Notes: generated from the letters alone by a model not told the origin. DNA of 64,000 bases from JBBILO01 sp037444855 (GCA_037444855.1 JBBILO010000001.1:47949-111948), one strand, 5' to 3'. Numbered from the stretch's first letter, positions 52,510-63,947 are shown. Made by a program: numbers and translations.

Positions 52510-54615
52510 ATGTCGCAACGATCAGTTATTACTAAAAACAGAGTTGTTCCTTTAGAAAAAATCAGAAACATCGGGATTATTGCTCATATTGATTCAGGTA
52601 AGACGACAACAACAGAAAGAATTTTATTTTACACCGGAAAAACTTATAAAATTGGCGATATTGATGAAGGAACAACACAAATGGATTGGATGCCTCAAGA
52701 GCGAGAAAGGGGGATAACCATTGTTTCGGCGGCGACAACCACATTTTGGCGAGGCGTAAGAATTAATATTATCGATACCCCAGGTCATGTTGATTTTACT
52801 GCAGAAGTTGAAAGATCTTTGAGAGTGTTAGATGGCGGAGTGGTCATTTTTGATGCTGAAGAAGGAGTTCAAAGCCAGTCAGAAACAGTTTGGCGACAAG
52901 CAGATAAATACAAAGTTCCCCGAATTTGTTTTATTAACAAAATGGATAAACTTGGAGCCGATTTTGAGGGAACAGTCGGTGAGATTAGAGATCGACTAGG
53001 AGCAAATCCGGTAATAATGACTTATCCTGTGGGTCGAGAAAATGATTTTAAAGGAGTGATTGATGTTTTGAATTTAAAAACTTTGATTTGGGATCAAAAT
53101 GATCCAATGGGAGAACAATTTTCTGTTTACGATAAGATTGACGATGAATTGAAAGATAAAGCTTTAAAATTAAGAGCGCAGGCGATTGAAAAGATAGCAG
53201 AAAATGATGATCATTTGCTTAATAAATATTTAGAAGGAAAAGAAATTACTATTGATGAGTTAAAAAAAGGATTAAGAGAAGCGACTATGGCTTATAAATT
53301 AATTCCAGTTTATGCCGGTAGTTCGTTACGAAATAAAGGTGTGCAACCACTTCTGGATGGGATAATTGATTATTTGCCATCGCCGATCGATTTAAAACAG
53401 ATAAAAGGAATTAATCCAAAAAATAATCAGGAAGAAATTAGGCAGTTGGTTCCCCAAGAAAAATTTACCGCCTTAGCTTTTAAAATTCAACTTGATCCTC
53501 ATGTGGGGAAATTAACTTATACTCGAATATACGCTGGTGAAATTACTTCGGGAAGTTATATCTATAATGTTAATACAGGAAAAAAAGAAAGAGTGAGCCG
53601 AATTCTTTTAATGCATGCAAATCAAAGAGAAGAAATTGACAGAGCTTTTGCTGGCGAGATTGTTGCTTTAGTTGGTCCAAAGGAAACAAAAACTGGTGAT
53701 ACTTTAGCCGATGAAAATTACCCGATGCTTTTAGAAAAGATTAGCTTCCCTGAACCAGTGATTTCATTGGCGATTGAGCCAAAAACTAAAGCCGATCAAG
53801 AAAAACTTTCCTATTCGCTTCAAAGACTCTCGGAAGAAGACCCAACTTTTAAGGTGAAAATTGATCATGAAACCGGTCAAACGATTATGTCGGGAATGGG
53901 CGAATTGCATCTTGAAATTTTAGTCGACCGAATGAAAAGAGAGATGGGGATGGATGTCATTGTTGGCAAACCGCAAGTGGCCTATAAAGAGACAATAAAA
54001 GGAACGGCTGAAGCAGAGGGGAAGTACATTCGTCAAACAGGTGGTCATGGGCAATATGGTCATTGTTTAATTAAAGTTGAACCATTACCACTCGGTTCAG
54101 GCTTTAAATTTGTTAATAAAATTAAAGGTGGAGTCATTCCATCCGAATTTATTCCGGCAGTAGAAAAAGGAGTTCGAGAGGCTATGGATAAAGGAGTTCT
54201 TCTTGGTTATCCGATTACCGATATTCAAGTAACTCTTTTTGATGGAAGTTATCATGAGGTTGATTCTTCGGATATTGCTTTTAAAATTGCTGGTTCGATT
54301 GCTCTTCAAGAAGCGGTAAAGAAAGCGACTTTAACCTTAATTGAGCCAGTGATGAAATTAGAAGTTACCATTCCGGAAGCGTTTATGGGGACGGTGATTG
54401 GTGATATCTCAAGTAAAAGAGGGAAGATAATTGCAACCGAAAAAAGAGCTAAATCAGTGATTGTTAAAGCATATGCACCACTAGCAGAACTATCCGGTTA
54501 TGCGACAATTTTAAGATCACTAACAGAAGGTAGAGGTGTATTCTATATGGAACCATCTCATTACGAAGAAGTACCTCAAAATATTATTCAAGCAATGCTA
54601 AATAAAAATAGCTAA
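52510..54615 (+). CDS. fusA: Translation elongation factor G
   Basis: The 701-residue GTPase drives ribosomal translocation. G1 is [14 protein letters not shown] (usually AHIDAGKTT), switch regions include [15 protein letters not shown]3 is DTPGHVDFT and G4 is NKMDK. Domain IV has [10 protein letters not shown] and the C-terminal part runs to [13 protein letters not shown] single full-length copy. Its stop is only seven bases from the stop of the convergent glycan gene, so termination must occur within coding sequence or be shared. tuf, a common next gene, is not adjacent. Confidence 0.97.
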   Translation: MSQRSVITKNRVVPLEKIRNIGIIAHIDSGKTTTTERILFYTGKTYKIGDIDEGTTQMDWMPQERERGITIVSAATTTFWRGVRINIIDTPGHVDFTAEVERSLRVLDGGVVIFDAEEGVQSQSETVWRQADKYKVPRICFINKMDKLGADFEGTVGEIRDRLGANPVIMTYPVGRENDFKGVIDVLNLKTLIWDQNDPMGEQFSVYDKIDDELKDKALKLRAQAIEKIAENDDHLLNKYLEGKEITIDELKKGLREATMAYKLIPVYAGSSLRNKGVQPLLDGIIDYLPSPIDLKQIKGINPKNNQEEIRQLVPQEKFTALAFKIQLDPHVGKLTYTRIYAGEITSGSYIYNVNTGKKERVSRILLMHANQREEIDRAFAGEIVALVGPKETKTGDTLADENYPMLLEKISFPEPVISLAIEPKTKADQEKLSYSLQRLSEEDPTFKVKIDHETGQTIMSGMGELHLEILVDRMKREMGMDVIVGKPQVAYKETIKGTAEAEGKYIRQTGGHGQYGHCLIKVEPLPLGSGFKFVNKIKGGVIPSEFIPAVEKGVREAMDKGVLLGYPITDIQVTLFDGSYHEVDSSDIAFKIAGSIALQEAVKKATLTLIEPVMKLEVTIPEAFMGTVIGDISSKRGKIIATEKRAKSVIVKAYAPLAELSGYATILRSLTEGRGVFYMEPSHYEEVPQNIIQAMLNKNS

Positions 54616-54622
54616 CTAAATT

Positions 54623-56206
54623 TTACTTTATTTCTCTAATCCAAAAAACCGGGTTATTTTGATAAAGAATTTTTATTGAATTTTCTTCAGGAATCTCCCA
54701 TGGTCGGCCGATAACAGCAATTTTTTTTTCGTTAGTTCGATAATTGAGATTGAAAATAAACTTATCAAATTTCTCAATTTGTTGAAAACCATAGATATCT
54801 AACTGACTCAATTTGGCTTCTTTTTGAATTTTTTCTGGTGGATATGTTAAAAAGAATAATAAAAAGATATAAGGCGGACCGGATTCTTTAGTGATATAAA
54901 ATTTATCGAATCGCGAATAATTTTTTTTAATATAATCAGTTAATTCTTGATAACCACATTGCCAAACCTGCTGATTAATAACTTTTTTTGGGTATTGATA
55001 AAAATAATAATTCCAAGTAAAGAAATTAAAGGTTAACCAGCCGGCAAAAATTAATAGCCTACTTCCAAGAATAATTTTTTTGTCTTTTATTTGTTCTAGA
55101 AAATTAATTATTCCATAGCTACCAATAATAAAAATTGGAATAAAAATAAAAAAGGTTCGACTGACTGATAACCCTGCCCAACTAAGAGAACCGGAAAGAG
55201 GGGAAATTAAAAATAAGAAAAGTAAAAAAAATCTCCATTTCTCTTTTTTTTTGAATAAGTAATAAATACCGATAAAAATAAAAAAATATTCAATTGGAGT
55301 AATAGGGGCAAGATTAAGATCACCAAAACGTTTATTTTCATCACCGCTGATAGCTAAAAACTGAGGTGAAAAATATTTTAAATATTCATTGATTAAATAT
55401 TTCCCTCCGATAGTTAATTTGTTATAAACCAATCTCGAGTTATTATTTTTCCTTAATTCTTCAATTTGAGTTATAAATCCTCGATTCTTGAAAAAAAGAA
55501 GATTTTTTACTCGAGTTGGTTGATAAATAAGATCAGTTGACGCAAATACAATTAATACTCCAATTGTGCTTATTAAAAAACGTGGAGTTAATTTTTTTTT
55601 AATCAAAGTGTAATAAAAGATAATTCCGGTAAAGAATAAAGCGAAGATTCTAGCTGAATGATAAGAAAATAAAGAGAGGAAAAGCGCAATTAAAAATCCG
55701 ATTTCAAACTTAAATTTTTTAGTTTCAAGATTTTTTATTAAAAATAAATTACTTAAGGTAATTAAAAAATTGGTGAGCAGCGCTTCATGAAGTTGTCTTG
55801 AAAAGGAATGGATGATCCAAGAGGTGCTAAAGAGAAAAATTGTTAAGATAGCAATCGAGTTTTTTTTAAAAATGGTTTTTGTAAGAAAAAAAAGAGCAAA
55901 AGTGGACAAAACCAAAATAAGACTATTTAATAATTTAATAGAGATTTTATTAAGACCAAAAAAGGCAACGAAAGGGATATTAAGGTAAGACAGAAGAGGC
56001 ATTTTGTAATCTCCAAAAGAGATTAAACGAAGAGGAAGGACATTGCCAAATTCATCTCTGCCGGTTTTGAATAAAGAATAACTATTGTAAGAGAAGGCAG
56101 CTTCGTCGGCATTAATGCAGGGAGGAACGTCATTCAGTTTGTAAAAATGAAAAAACAAATTAATACCGATAGTAAATAAAATGATTAATAAAATTTTTTT
56201 ATTCAT
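54623..56206 (-). CDS. ArnT/PMT-like membrane glycosyltransferase (GT-C)
   Basis: The 527-residue product has about eleven membrane helices. The first external loop carries INADEAAFSYNSYSL, the acidic pair typical of PMT/ArnT-type enzymes that use polyprenyl-phosphate sugars. A soluble C-terminal part (about 430-527) ends in WIREIK. It overlaps the upstream GT2 gene by eight bases and is the last gene of the minus-strand glycan operon. The sugar and acceptor cannot be told. Confidence 0.8.
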   Translation of the reverse strand: MNKKILLIILFTIGINLFFHFYKLNDVPPCINADEAAFSYNSYSLFKTGRDEFGNVLPLRLISFGDYKMPLLSYLNIPFVAFFGLNKISIKLLNSLILVLSTFALFFLTKTIFKKNSIAILTIFLFSTSWIIHSFSRQLHEALLTNFLITLSNLFLIKNLETKKFKFEIGFLIALFLSLFSYHSARIFALFFTGIIFYYTLIKKKLTPRFLISTIGVLIVFASTDLIYQPTRVKNLLFFKNRGFITQIEELRKNNNSRLVYNKLTIGGKYLINEYLKYFSPQFLAISGDENKRFGDLNLAPITPIEYFFIFIGIYYLFKKKEKWRFFLLFLFLISPLSGSLSWAGLSVSRTFFIFIPIFIIGSYGIINFLEQIKDKKIILGSRLLIFAGWLTFNFFTWNYYFYQYPKKVINQQVWQCGYQELTDYIKKNYSRFDKFYITKESGPPYIFLLFFLTYPPEKIQKEAKLSQLDIYGFQQIEKFDKFIFNLNYRTNEKKIAVIGRPWEIPEENSIKILYQNNPVFWIREIK

Positions 56207-57101
56207 ATTGAAATAATTTTAATACTTGATTGTCTTGAAGATGAAATTGTTTCTTGTTAAAGGTTCTTTTTCTAATTATTGTCTTTATTTTAAATAAAGA
56301 TAAGATTAATCCTTTTAGAAATTCAAATTTTTTCTTAAAGATAAAATAAATAATCCAATAAGGCAACCATAATAAAGTAAAAATAAGATAATTAATATCT
56401 AAATTTTTAAAAATAAAAATAAACTGGTGCTTAAAAGCCGTTGTTTCGATAAATTTTTGTTGATGATATCTTCTAATTGTTGTTCCATGAAAGTGATAAA
56501 CTTCGATTGATGGATCAAAAATGATTTCAAAACCTGATTTCCAAGCTCTGAAGGAAAGATCAATATCCTCCCAATAAAAAGGTGAATAAAGATCATCAAA
56601 AGCAGAAAGATATAAAAACTTTTCTTTATCAAAAATAGCCGCTCCGCCTTCTGCCCAAGCAGTGATTCCAGGATTAAGGTTTTTTGCTTTTTGGTGAAAG
56701 ATTAAGCCTTTTTGAAAATAAATAATATTTTTACCGACAATTTCTCCGCTTTTTTCAATTTGGGCAAAGGCGATGGCAAACAATTTTGGATTTGCTTGAA
56801 ATTTTTTAATTAAACCTTCAAAATTAATATTCTTTATTACTACATCGGAATTCAACAATAAAACATAAGGATTTTTTGCCTTTTTGACACCGATATTAAC
56901 TGATCTAGCAAAACCCAAGTTTTTTTTGTTTTCAATTAGGACAATTTTTTTATCAATTAAATCAAGATCCCTTTTGATTTTTGCTTGAGGATAATCATTA
57001 ATAATAATGATTTCTTTGTTTTTCAGAAATTGAAAGTTCTTTCTAAGATTTTCTAAAAATTCCATTTTATTTTTGTAAACAGGAATGATGATTGAGATCA
57101 T
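56199..57101 (-). CDS. Family 2 glycosyltransferase (rhamnosyltransferase-like)
   Basis: The 300-residue product opens MISIIIPVYKNKMEF and has LLNSDVVIK (the DxD-like metal site), GGAAIFDKEKF, and YWEDIDLSFRAWKSGFEIIFDPSIEVYH, the pattern of GT2 enzymes such as rhamnosyl and galactofuranosyl transferases. A hydrophobic stretch near residues 232-255 may be a membrane-associating helix. It lies one base before the start of the GT4-gene stop on the operon and overlaps the ArnT-like gene. Confidence 0.88.
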   Translation of the reverse strand: MISIIIPVYKNKMEFLENLRKNFQFLKNKEIIIINDYPQAKIKRDLDLIDKKIVLIENKKNLGFARSVNIGVKKAKNPYVLLLNSDVVIKNINFEGLIKKFQANPKLFAIAFAQIEKSGEIVGKNIIYFQKGLIFHQKAKNLNPGITAWAEGGAAIFDKEKFLYLSAFDDLYSPFYWEDIDLSFRAWKSGFEIIFDPSIEVYHFHGTTIRRYHQQKFIETTAFKHQFIFIFKNLDINYLIFTLLWLPYWIIYFIFKKKFEFLKGLILSLFKIKTIIRKRTFNKKQFHLQDNQVLKLFQYE

Positions 57102-57102
57102 A

Positions 57103-58209
57103 TTACATTAACAATTGAAAGACTTTATCTTTAAAAATTTGATAAGAATAGTTTTTTTTAACAAATTCTTTTCCATTTTTAATAATTTCTTGATAGAGAT
57201 TAAAATTCGTTTCAACCTCATTAATTTTTTTCATTAATTCTTCTTCATTTTTAAAAAGAAGACCGTTCTTTTTATCTATGATTAATTCTTTTAATCTGCC
57301 TCCTTGATAGGCAACTAGACAACAACCGGTTGCCATTGCTTCTAGGGGGGCAATACCAAAATGTTCGACTTTTTCCGGATGTTTTTCGTCATCTGTTCCA
57401 AATCCGGTAAAATGCCAATAGTATTTTGCTTTTTGATAAAGATTAAGAATTTCTTGATAGTTGAGATCGGTTTTTAAAATAATTGAGGGATCATTATTGA
57501 TGATTTTTGTCAAAAAAACAAAATAATTTCTATCTTCTTCTTTTAATCTACCTGCCAAAATTAGTTTATAATCTTTGAACATTCGGTTTTCTTGTTTAAT
57601 TTTTTTATACATTTTAATGATTAAGTCTTGATTTTTGGTATGTAGATGAGCAAAAAATCGTCCTACCGATAAAATGATTTTATCTTTCTTAGTTAAAGGG
57701 AGGTTTATAAATTGATCATTGATATAAGGTTCAATTACTAGAGATGACAATCCCCACTTTTTAAGAAACCTTTGAGTGAATATTGAATTGGTAATTAATC
57801 GATAGTTATAAGTTTTTATTTTATCAATTACACTTGTTGGATATAATTTTTTATCGGGTATCATTGCGAAAATAAAATTTTTTTTAGCTATAGAAAAAAA
57901 ATAACTTCCATTAGTAACATAAAAAAAATAATCAAAATTAAAAGTTTTTTTTAGAATATCGATTGTTGAAAAGGGAAATTTTTTATTTTTAAAAATATTT
58001 GAAAGAAAGGTAATTGGTGGTTTAAAAGTCAAACCAAAAGACTTTTTTATTTTTTCATTGAAATCTTCATCCCAAAAAATGTAAATTTTGTTTCCTAATT
58101 CATTAAAAACTTTTAAGATTGAAAGAATGTGTTTTTCTCCGCCACCTAGGACATCAAGATAAGGATTATAGAGAGCGACTTTCTTTTGGTTGGTAATATT
58201 TTTTTTCAT
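57103..58209 (-). CDS. GT4-family (GT-B fold) glycosyltransferase
   Basis: The product of about 368 residues starts MKKNITNQKKVALYNPYLDVLGGGEKH, with the Gly-rich GGGEKH loop of GT-B enzymes. Further on, KIILSVGRFFAHLHTKNQD and the C-terminal donor site FGIAPLEAMATGCCLVAYQGG are as in GT4 enzymes (Glu-x7-Glu pattern weakened). I prefer ATG 58209, since the 17 residues before it are not conserved-looking; ATG 58260 is the alternative. It still overlaps the upstream GT2 gene by 44 bases. Confidence 0.88.
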   Translation of the reverse strand: MKKNITNQKKVALYNPYLDVLGGGEKHILSILKVFNELGNKIYIFWDEDFNEKIKKSFGLTFKPPITFLSNIFKNKKFPFSTIDILKKTFNFDYFFYVTNGSYFFSIAKKNFIFAMIPDKKLYPTSVIDKIKTYNYRLITNSIFTQRFLKKWGLSSLVIEPYINDQFINLPLTKKDKIILSVGRFFAHLHTKNQDLIIKMYKKIKQENRMFKDYKLILAGRLKEEDRNYFVFLTKIINNDPSIILKTDLNYQEILNLYQKAKYYWHFTGFGTDDEKHPEKVEHFGIAPLEAMATGCCLVAYQGGRLKELIIDKKNGLLFKNEEELMKKINEVETNFNLYQEIIKNGKEFVKKNYSYQIFKDKVFQLLM

Positions 58210-58936
58210 ATAAAAAAATATAAGTAATCGTTTTGGAAAAAGCTTGATAGATAGATTCAATTATACCCCAAATTCCATCCAACAATCCAAGGTTTTTAAA
58301 CATCCTTCGCCATAACTCACCAATGAATTTCCGAAAAAAGGTTAAAGTATTAACTGATCGATTGGCTTTAAAGAGAAGATCTGATTCAATGTCTTCAAAT
58401 TTAGTTGTTTTTTCTACCATTTGGTGAAGATCGCCATGAAAAAAGTGAAGAAGAGGATTTTTTAAATAACCGTAATTTCCTTTAATTATTGGAGTTGAAT
58501 GAATTTTTTTAGGCCATGCAACAAAGTACTTTTTATTTATTAACCTTATCTGATAATCAGGCCACCAACCGCCGTGTTTTAGCCAACGATTGATAAAAAT
58601 ATTTTTTCTTGGAATTTTGTAATGAGTGTAATTTTCTGATTGAATAGCTTCTTTGATTTCTTTTGCTAAGTCAGGAGTCAATCGCTCGTCAGCATCAAGA
58701 ATTAATACCCATTGAGCATTAGCGATTTCTATCGCTTCTTGACGGGCTAATTCGACATAAGAAACATGAGAAAAAATATGATAATTAACGCCTTTTTTCT
58801 TAGTTATTCTAATTGTTTGATCAATACTTTGGAGATCAAAAACAAGAATATTTTTTGTCAATATTTGAGCGTTATCAATTAAATCAGCAATTTCTTTTTC
58901 GTTATTATAAACAAAGATAATAATTCCTATATTCAT
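58166..58936 (-). CDS. Family 2 glycosyltransferase (WaaE/KdtX-like)
   Basis: The 256-residue product has MNIGIIIFVYNNEKEIADL, LVFDLQSIDQTIRI, and WVLILDADERLTPDLAKEI, the last being the DxDExL motif typical of WaaE-like GT2 enzymes. RKNIFINRWLKHGGWWPDYQIRL follows and also marks this subgroup. No signal peptide. It lies between the split GT-C-like gene and the GT4 gene in one minus-strand operon. Confidence 0.88.
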   Translation of the reverse strand: MNIGIIIFVYNNEKEIADLIDNAQILTKNILVFDLQSIDQTIRITKKKGVNYHIFSHVSYVELARQEAIEIANAQWVLILDADERLTPDLAKEIKEAIQSENYTHYKIPRKNIFINRWLKHGGWWPDYQIRLINKKYFVAWPKKIHSTPIIKGNYGYLKNPLLHFFHGDLHQMVEKTTKFEDIESDLLFKANRSVNTLTFFRKFIGELWRRMFKNLGLLDGIWGIIESIYQAFSKTITYIFLYEKKYYQPKESRSL

Positions 58937-58939
58937 TTA

Positions 58940-60987
58940 TTAAATATCAGTAAATAAATGTTTTAAAAGATATTTTTTTTCATCAAAAATTTCTATTTTT
59001 ATTTTATTAAATTTTTTCCTCTCAAATAGTTGAATAGTAGTTTCTTTTGTTTCATTAGCATTAATGTTTAAAGGATAAAGTTGGTAGATAGATCTATTTC
59101 CGTAGTATTTATTGTTTCTATAAAAATATAATTTTAATAATATTTTTTCTTGATTGATATTAATGAAATTATTTTTTGTTTTATTGGTAAAAGAGAGAGA
59201 AATATTAATTTTACCTTGCGCTAAATCTAAGAAAGGTTTTTTAGAAAAATCTATCTTTATTTTGTCGGAACCGATTAGGTTTTTGTTTCGGTTTATTTTA
59301 TAAATAAGAGCATCATTATTTTCAAAGATAGGTTGGCCAAATTTATTTTTTAGCTGTTTTATTGTTTTTGAGTCAAAAAAAATTTTATCAACTTTAAAGT
59401 AATCTATTGGTAAATTTTGTAAGTCAATATATAATTTTTCAAATTCATAATTTAAAAAATAATTTTCTAATCTTAATCTAGTTTTACCGTAATCTTCAAT
59501 AAAAAGGCCTGTGTATCCATTGAAAAGATACATTTGATGATATGTTGAGGCTAGCAACCTTCGGGTTTCTACATCAATTCCAACACCTTGCTCTAAGTTT
59601 AAAAAAGGATATTCTAACAAAACTTTTTTTTTATCTTTTTTATTTGCTAAAAAAATATGGGCAGGCGTTATATATGCCATTTTTTTTGTTTCAATTTTTG
59701 GGATTGTTTCTAGAAAAAAAATTATAAGAATAAATAAAATTAAAAACCTATTTTTTATTTTAGAATAAAAGTAAGTTGAAAAATAGGTTAGCCCTATTAC
59801 CAATAAAATTGACCAACGATGAGTTAATCGAATTGAATGTAAGAACGGAAATAGTTTTAAAAAAAATAAGTAGGGTAGAGGGATCTCTAAGTATTTACCT
59901 TTAGCCATAAGCCTTGGTCCTAATGAGAATAAAAAACCTACAATGATTAAGAAAAAAATAAAAGATATTTAAAATTTACCTGATATGAAATTTTAACTTC
60001 ATTTTTAATTCTTTTGATGTTTTGAAAAAAAGCTCCTAATACAAAACCGAAAGTCAGAATAAATCCTGGGAAATAAGGTTTTTCAGGAGAGAAACGATTA
60101 AACTCATTGTATCTTTTTATAAAGGAAAGATTTGAAAAAAAAGTATTAGGTAGAAAAAAAAGATAATCTGTTAGGTTTCCTGAATTCTGAATAATTTCGT
60201 TTATATCCCTTATTTGGTGATATATTTTTTCAAAATTAGTATACCCAACTATTAATGGTGAAGATAGAAATAAAAAAATAATTCCATTAGTAAAAGCGTA
60301 AATTACTGTTTCCTTAAATATTCCAAAAAAATTTTTTTTGTCAAACAAAAGAGTAGAAAAAAATTTTATAAGATAAAAAAATCCAACAAGGAAGATATTG
60401 AAAATCGCTAAATAAACCGAAAAATAGAATTGTAATGAAGTGAAAAAACCTATTATAAAAAAATTTTTTCTTTTATGTTGTTCATATTGATTAGAAAGAA
60501 AATAAAGCGTAAATAATAAAGGCCAGTAGCAGAGTGTTTGGAGATGGATGATTTGATCAAAAACATAGAAACTATTATTTAAGAAGAAAGAACCGATGAA
60601 TCCAGCATATTGTGATTGTAAAATCTTCTTAAATAAAAAATAGGCAACAAAATAGTTTATAAAAAGGTTTGCTAAAAGAATTAAATTATAAAGCAGAATT
60701 GGATTTTTAATAAAAAATAATGGAATGGCCATTACAGCTTGGCCGATAAAAGTATCTGTAAAAAACAAAGAATATTGGAAGGGATAATGAGCGTTGGTAT
60801 TCATCAATTCGGAAAATTTTAAATTTATTAATTTGTCTCTTGTGACAAAAATCTGCCAAGCGATAAAGGGGGTATCTCCCCAGTCAATAAAAGAATTAGT
60901 TATGTTAAAAATTACATTTTTAAATTCCAAAAATATAATCAAAAGAAAAAAAAGGAGCATGATTATACTTTTTAGTTTGTTATTCAT
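58940..60987 (-). pseudogene. GT-C/YfhO-like membrane glycan protein split by a frameshift
   Basis: Two frames together make one protein of about 682 residues. The first (60987-59947, 346 codons) starts MNNKLKSIIMLLFFLLI, has an external SFIDWGDTPFIAWQIF loop and about nine helices, and runs into a stop right after KYLLFFS. The second (59946-58940) continues FLIIVGFLFSLGPRLMAKGKYLEIPLPY, with more helices and a soluble C-terminus. The junction lies at an A7 run (59952-59958, T7 on the coding strand). Adding one base restores a continuous frame. It may be a true mutation, a sequencing error, or slippage. The second frame could also start alone at ATG 59908. Confidence 0.75.
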
Positions 60988-62504
60988 ATTCTTTGGATTT
61001 TAATTAATTCGGTGTCAATAATATTTTTCTTAAAGATTGTTTTATAATTTTTAGGCAAATTATTCTTTATCCATTGTTTTCTCCTTTCTTTAATATCATC
61101 CTTTTCAATAATGTACCAACATTGATTATTTACCCAATTATTAGGATTATTTATCCAGTTGATAGTAGGTTTTTTAATTTGTTTATTAATCTCAGAGTAT
61201 AAAAATAAATATTCATAAGTATAAGGAACAACTGGAGGAGTATAAATATTAACACAAAAAGATTGATTTTTTTCCTGACTAGTGATGAAATTAACAATTT
61301 TTTGACGTGTGATTAATCCACGTGAAAGATTAAAATTGATTCTAGGAAAATAAGTCAAAATAAAAAAAATTATATTTATAAGAGAGATAGGAATAATAAT
61401 TCTTCTTATTCTATTAATATTTTTTGTTTGATAAAAAACAACAATGATTATTAAAATTATTAAATATTGTATTCCCTCATAATAATAACTCCAAAAATTA
61501 TCTCGATATAAAATAGAAAACGCAAATAGACCGAAAAAAAGAGATAAAAGAAACTTAAAAAAGTTGTTATAAACAATTTTTCTTTTACAAAAAAAACAAT
61601 TTAGTTTTAATAATATAAAATAAAAGATAATGGCAACCAGCCAATAAGAAAAAGGATCTTTAAGATATGTAAAAAATGTTATTAAACGATCATTAAATAC
61701 TTGTTCAAAAGGTTTCGGATTAAAATATTTTGGGGTAATTAAAAAGTTAATTAATGTCCTGGTTTGAAGAAAATTATTTTTAATTTCGAATAAAATTCGA
61801 GGAAAAAAAGGGATTAAAATTCCAGCAATAAAAAACAACCAATTTTTTAGAGATGAAAAAATATTTTTAAAATATTTGTTTAAAAAAATAAGTAATAAAT
61901 AAAGTGGAATAAGAAAAAAACCAAAGCCGAATTCAAATTCAAAAATAAATCCTAAAGATAGCCCTATTAGAAGAAGATATTTTTGTTTTTGGTTTATTTT
62001 TTCTTCTAGTAAAAGGAAATTCAGTATTAAAAAGCAAGCAAAAAATGGATGGACTAAAACAGTATTTATAGCAAAAGTTGAGATATTAATGAAATAAGGC
62101 GAAAAAGTTATTAACATTAATGAAAAAAGAGCGGGCAAATTTCCAAAATATTTTTTGATAAAAATAAAAAATATCAGATTTGTTATTAAGGTAATAAAAA
62201 AAATAAGATAATAGAAGGCAATAAGATTTCCTTTTGTGATTAAGAAGGGCATCCCTAAAATATAATACCACCAAGCTCCATGATATAAACCCATAATTCC
62301 TGTAGTTGGTCCAATAAAGGTAAGATTTCTATACAAAAAAATTTCCGCAGTTTTTAAAAAATCTCTTCCTTGATCATATGTGTATGGAACATCTTTAATA
62401 ATTAGTTTTTGAAAACGGATAAAAATGTAAATGATAAATAAAAAGAACGAGATTATATGCCATTTATTTTTTAATATTTTTTCTAAAATTAGATGAATAT
62501 TCAT
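60984..62504 (-). CDS. ArnT/PMT-like membrane glycosyltransferase (GT-C)
   Basis: The product of about 506 residues has a dozen hydrophobic segments. The first external loop has YTYDQGRDFLKTAEIF, an Asp-x-Gly-Arg-Asp variant of the GT-C acidic motif. IGPTTGIMGLYHGAWWYYIL follows, a conserved second external segment, and a soluble tail of about 100 residues ends the protein. I use ATG 62504, three codons after the earliest ATG. It shares four bases with the downstream split gene. Confidence 0.78.
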   Translation of the reverse strand: MNIHLILEKILKNKWHIISFFLFIIYIFIRFQKLIIKDVPYTYDQGRDFLKTAEIFLYRNLTFIGPTTGIMGLYHGAWWYYILGMPFLITKGNLIAFYYLIFFITLITNLIFFIFIKKYFGNLPALFSLMLITFSPYFINISTFAINTVLVHPFFACFLILNFLLLEEKINQKQKYLLLIGLSLGFIFEFEFGFGFFLIPLYLLLIFLNKYFKNIFSSLKNWLFFIAGILIPFFPRILFEIKNNFLQTRTLINFLITPKYFNPKPFEQVFNDRLITFFTYLKDPFSYWLVAIIFYFILLKLNCFFCKRKIVYNNFFKFLLSLFFGLFAFSILYRDNFWSYYYEGIQYLIILIIIVVFYQTKNINRIRRIIIPISLINIIFFILTYFPRINFNLSRGLITRQKIVNFITSQEKNQSFCVNIYTPPVVPYTYEYLFLYSEINKQIKKPTINWINNPNNWVNNQCWYIIEKDDIKERRKQWIKNNLPKNYKTIFKKNIIDTELIKIQRI

Positions 62505-62570
62505 AAAATACAAATTAAATAAATTAATTGAATTAATTTTAGCATACTATAAGAGTAATAGTAATTTAAT

Positions 62571-63947
62571 CTACTCATCAGTTATGTTTAATTCCTCTGG
62601 GATTTTTATTCCTATTTGCTCGTTAATCCTTATATCTTTTTCTCTTGGGGGGATTCTTATTTCAATTAAAGGATCTTTGAAATTTCCGGACTGTTTGATT
62701 TGAAAATAATCAATTAAGTAAGAGAATCCGTGATTACGTCCTAAAGGAGTTGAAAAAGAAATATTGAATTTATTATTACCTGCAATTTCCTTTATTATTT
62801 TTACGGTTTTAATCTTATAAAATAAGCTTTGCGCTTCATCTTTTAGTTTTAAAAATATTTTTTCCTTTGTTAAAAGAAAAATAATGACAAAAATGCCTAA
62901 AAGAAAATAATTGTTTACTCGAAAAAAGAAATTAATAAAAATAAGATAGATAAATGGATAGAGAAAAATAAAATAATACTCTGAGGGTCTTTGACCATAA
63001 AAAATAAAAAATAATGGAAAAATTAACCATAAAAAAAGCGTTGATTGATAAAAAAGTTTAAAAAATCTTTTTTTTATTTTTTTAATCAGATAAAGGATAA
63101 TGAAAATGAAAATTAAATAAAATAATTTAGCAATTAAAACATTATTTACTTGGACAATTGGTTGTAGGAAATTACCAAAGACCTCCCACCAAACATTAAT
63201 ATCTTTGCTTTGGGAGTTAGAGGAAAAAAATAATTGTTGAAAGCCTTTGAGATTTAGGAAATTATGTCGAAAATCAAAAATAATAATTGGAAGAAAGCTT
63301 AAAAAGTATCCTAGAAGTATTAAAATAAATTTTTTATTGCTGGGCCTTTTTTCATTAATTAATAAAATTGCTTCAAAGAAAAGAAAAAAAATTAATAAAA
63401 GAATAAATTGAAAATGAAAATTATTGAAAAAACCAATGAGAAATCCAGAAAATAAATAAAACCACCACTTTTTATTTTTTTCTTCAAAAGATAATTTTCC
63501 TAGATACCAAACAACAATAGTTGCTAAAGGAATGACAATCGGATTCCATGGTGTGGTGTCAAAACTAATCAAGAAATAATTGATTGACCAAAACGCAAGA
63601 AAAAATATTGCTTGCCAAAAGCCAAAAAGCCGTTGGAGAAAATAAAAAGATAAAAAGAAGGATAAAGAGTTATAAAAAATTAAAAAGATGATTAACGCCG
63701 ATGGATGAAGATTGGTGAAAAAATAAAATGGGGTTAATAAGTAACAAAAATAAGGAGCAAGGAAAAAGCCTACTTCATCTTTTACTCTTGGACCAATCAA
63801 AGTTAATCTATTTTCAACCAGAATTCTTTTTACTTGAAAACTATAATTCTCTTGATCCCAGTCAAAAATAACCCTTTTTTCTAAGTTGTAAAATCTTAAA
63901 AAACAAAATAATGAAAAAATTATTATAATTACAATGATTTTTTTCAT
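62571..63947 (-). CDS. ArnT/PMT-like membrane glycosyltransferase (GT-C)
   Basis: The 458-residue product resembles its neighbour at 60984: about ten helices, the external loop with IFDWDQENYSFQVKRIL and LTLIGPRVKDEVGFFLAPYFCYLL, and a soluble tail ending in IPEELNITDE. The two are likely paralogues. An AAGGA Shine-Dalgarno sequence precedes the ATG by 9 bases (GGACAGCAAAT context), unlike the leaderless starts elsewhere in the window. It leads the minus-strand glycan operon. Confidence 0.78.
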   Translation of the reverse strand: MKKIIVIIIIFSLFCFLRFYNLEKRVIFDWDQENYSFQVKRILVENRLTLIGPRVKDEVGFFLAPYFCYLLTPFYFFTNLHPSALIIFLIFYNSLSFFLSFYFLQRLFGFWQAIFFLAFWSINYFLISFDTTPWNPIVIPLATIVVWYLGKLSFEEKNKKWWFYLFSGFLIGFFNNFHFQFILLLIFFLFFEAILLINEKRPSNKKFILILLGYFLSFLPIIIFDFRHNFLNLKGFQQLFFSSNSQSKDINVWWEVFGNFLQPIVQVNNVLIAKLFYLIFIFIILYLIKKIKKRFFKLFYQSTLFLWLIFPLFFIFYGQRPSEYYFIFLYPFIYLIFINFFFRVNNYFLLGIFVIIFLLTKEKIFLKLKDEAQSLFYKIKTVKIIKEIAGNNKFNISFSTPLGRNHGFSYLIDYFQIKQSGNFKDPLIEIRIPPREKDIRINEQIGIKIPEELNITDE

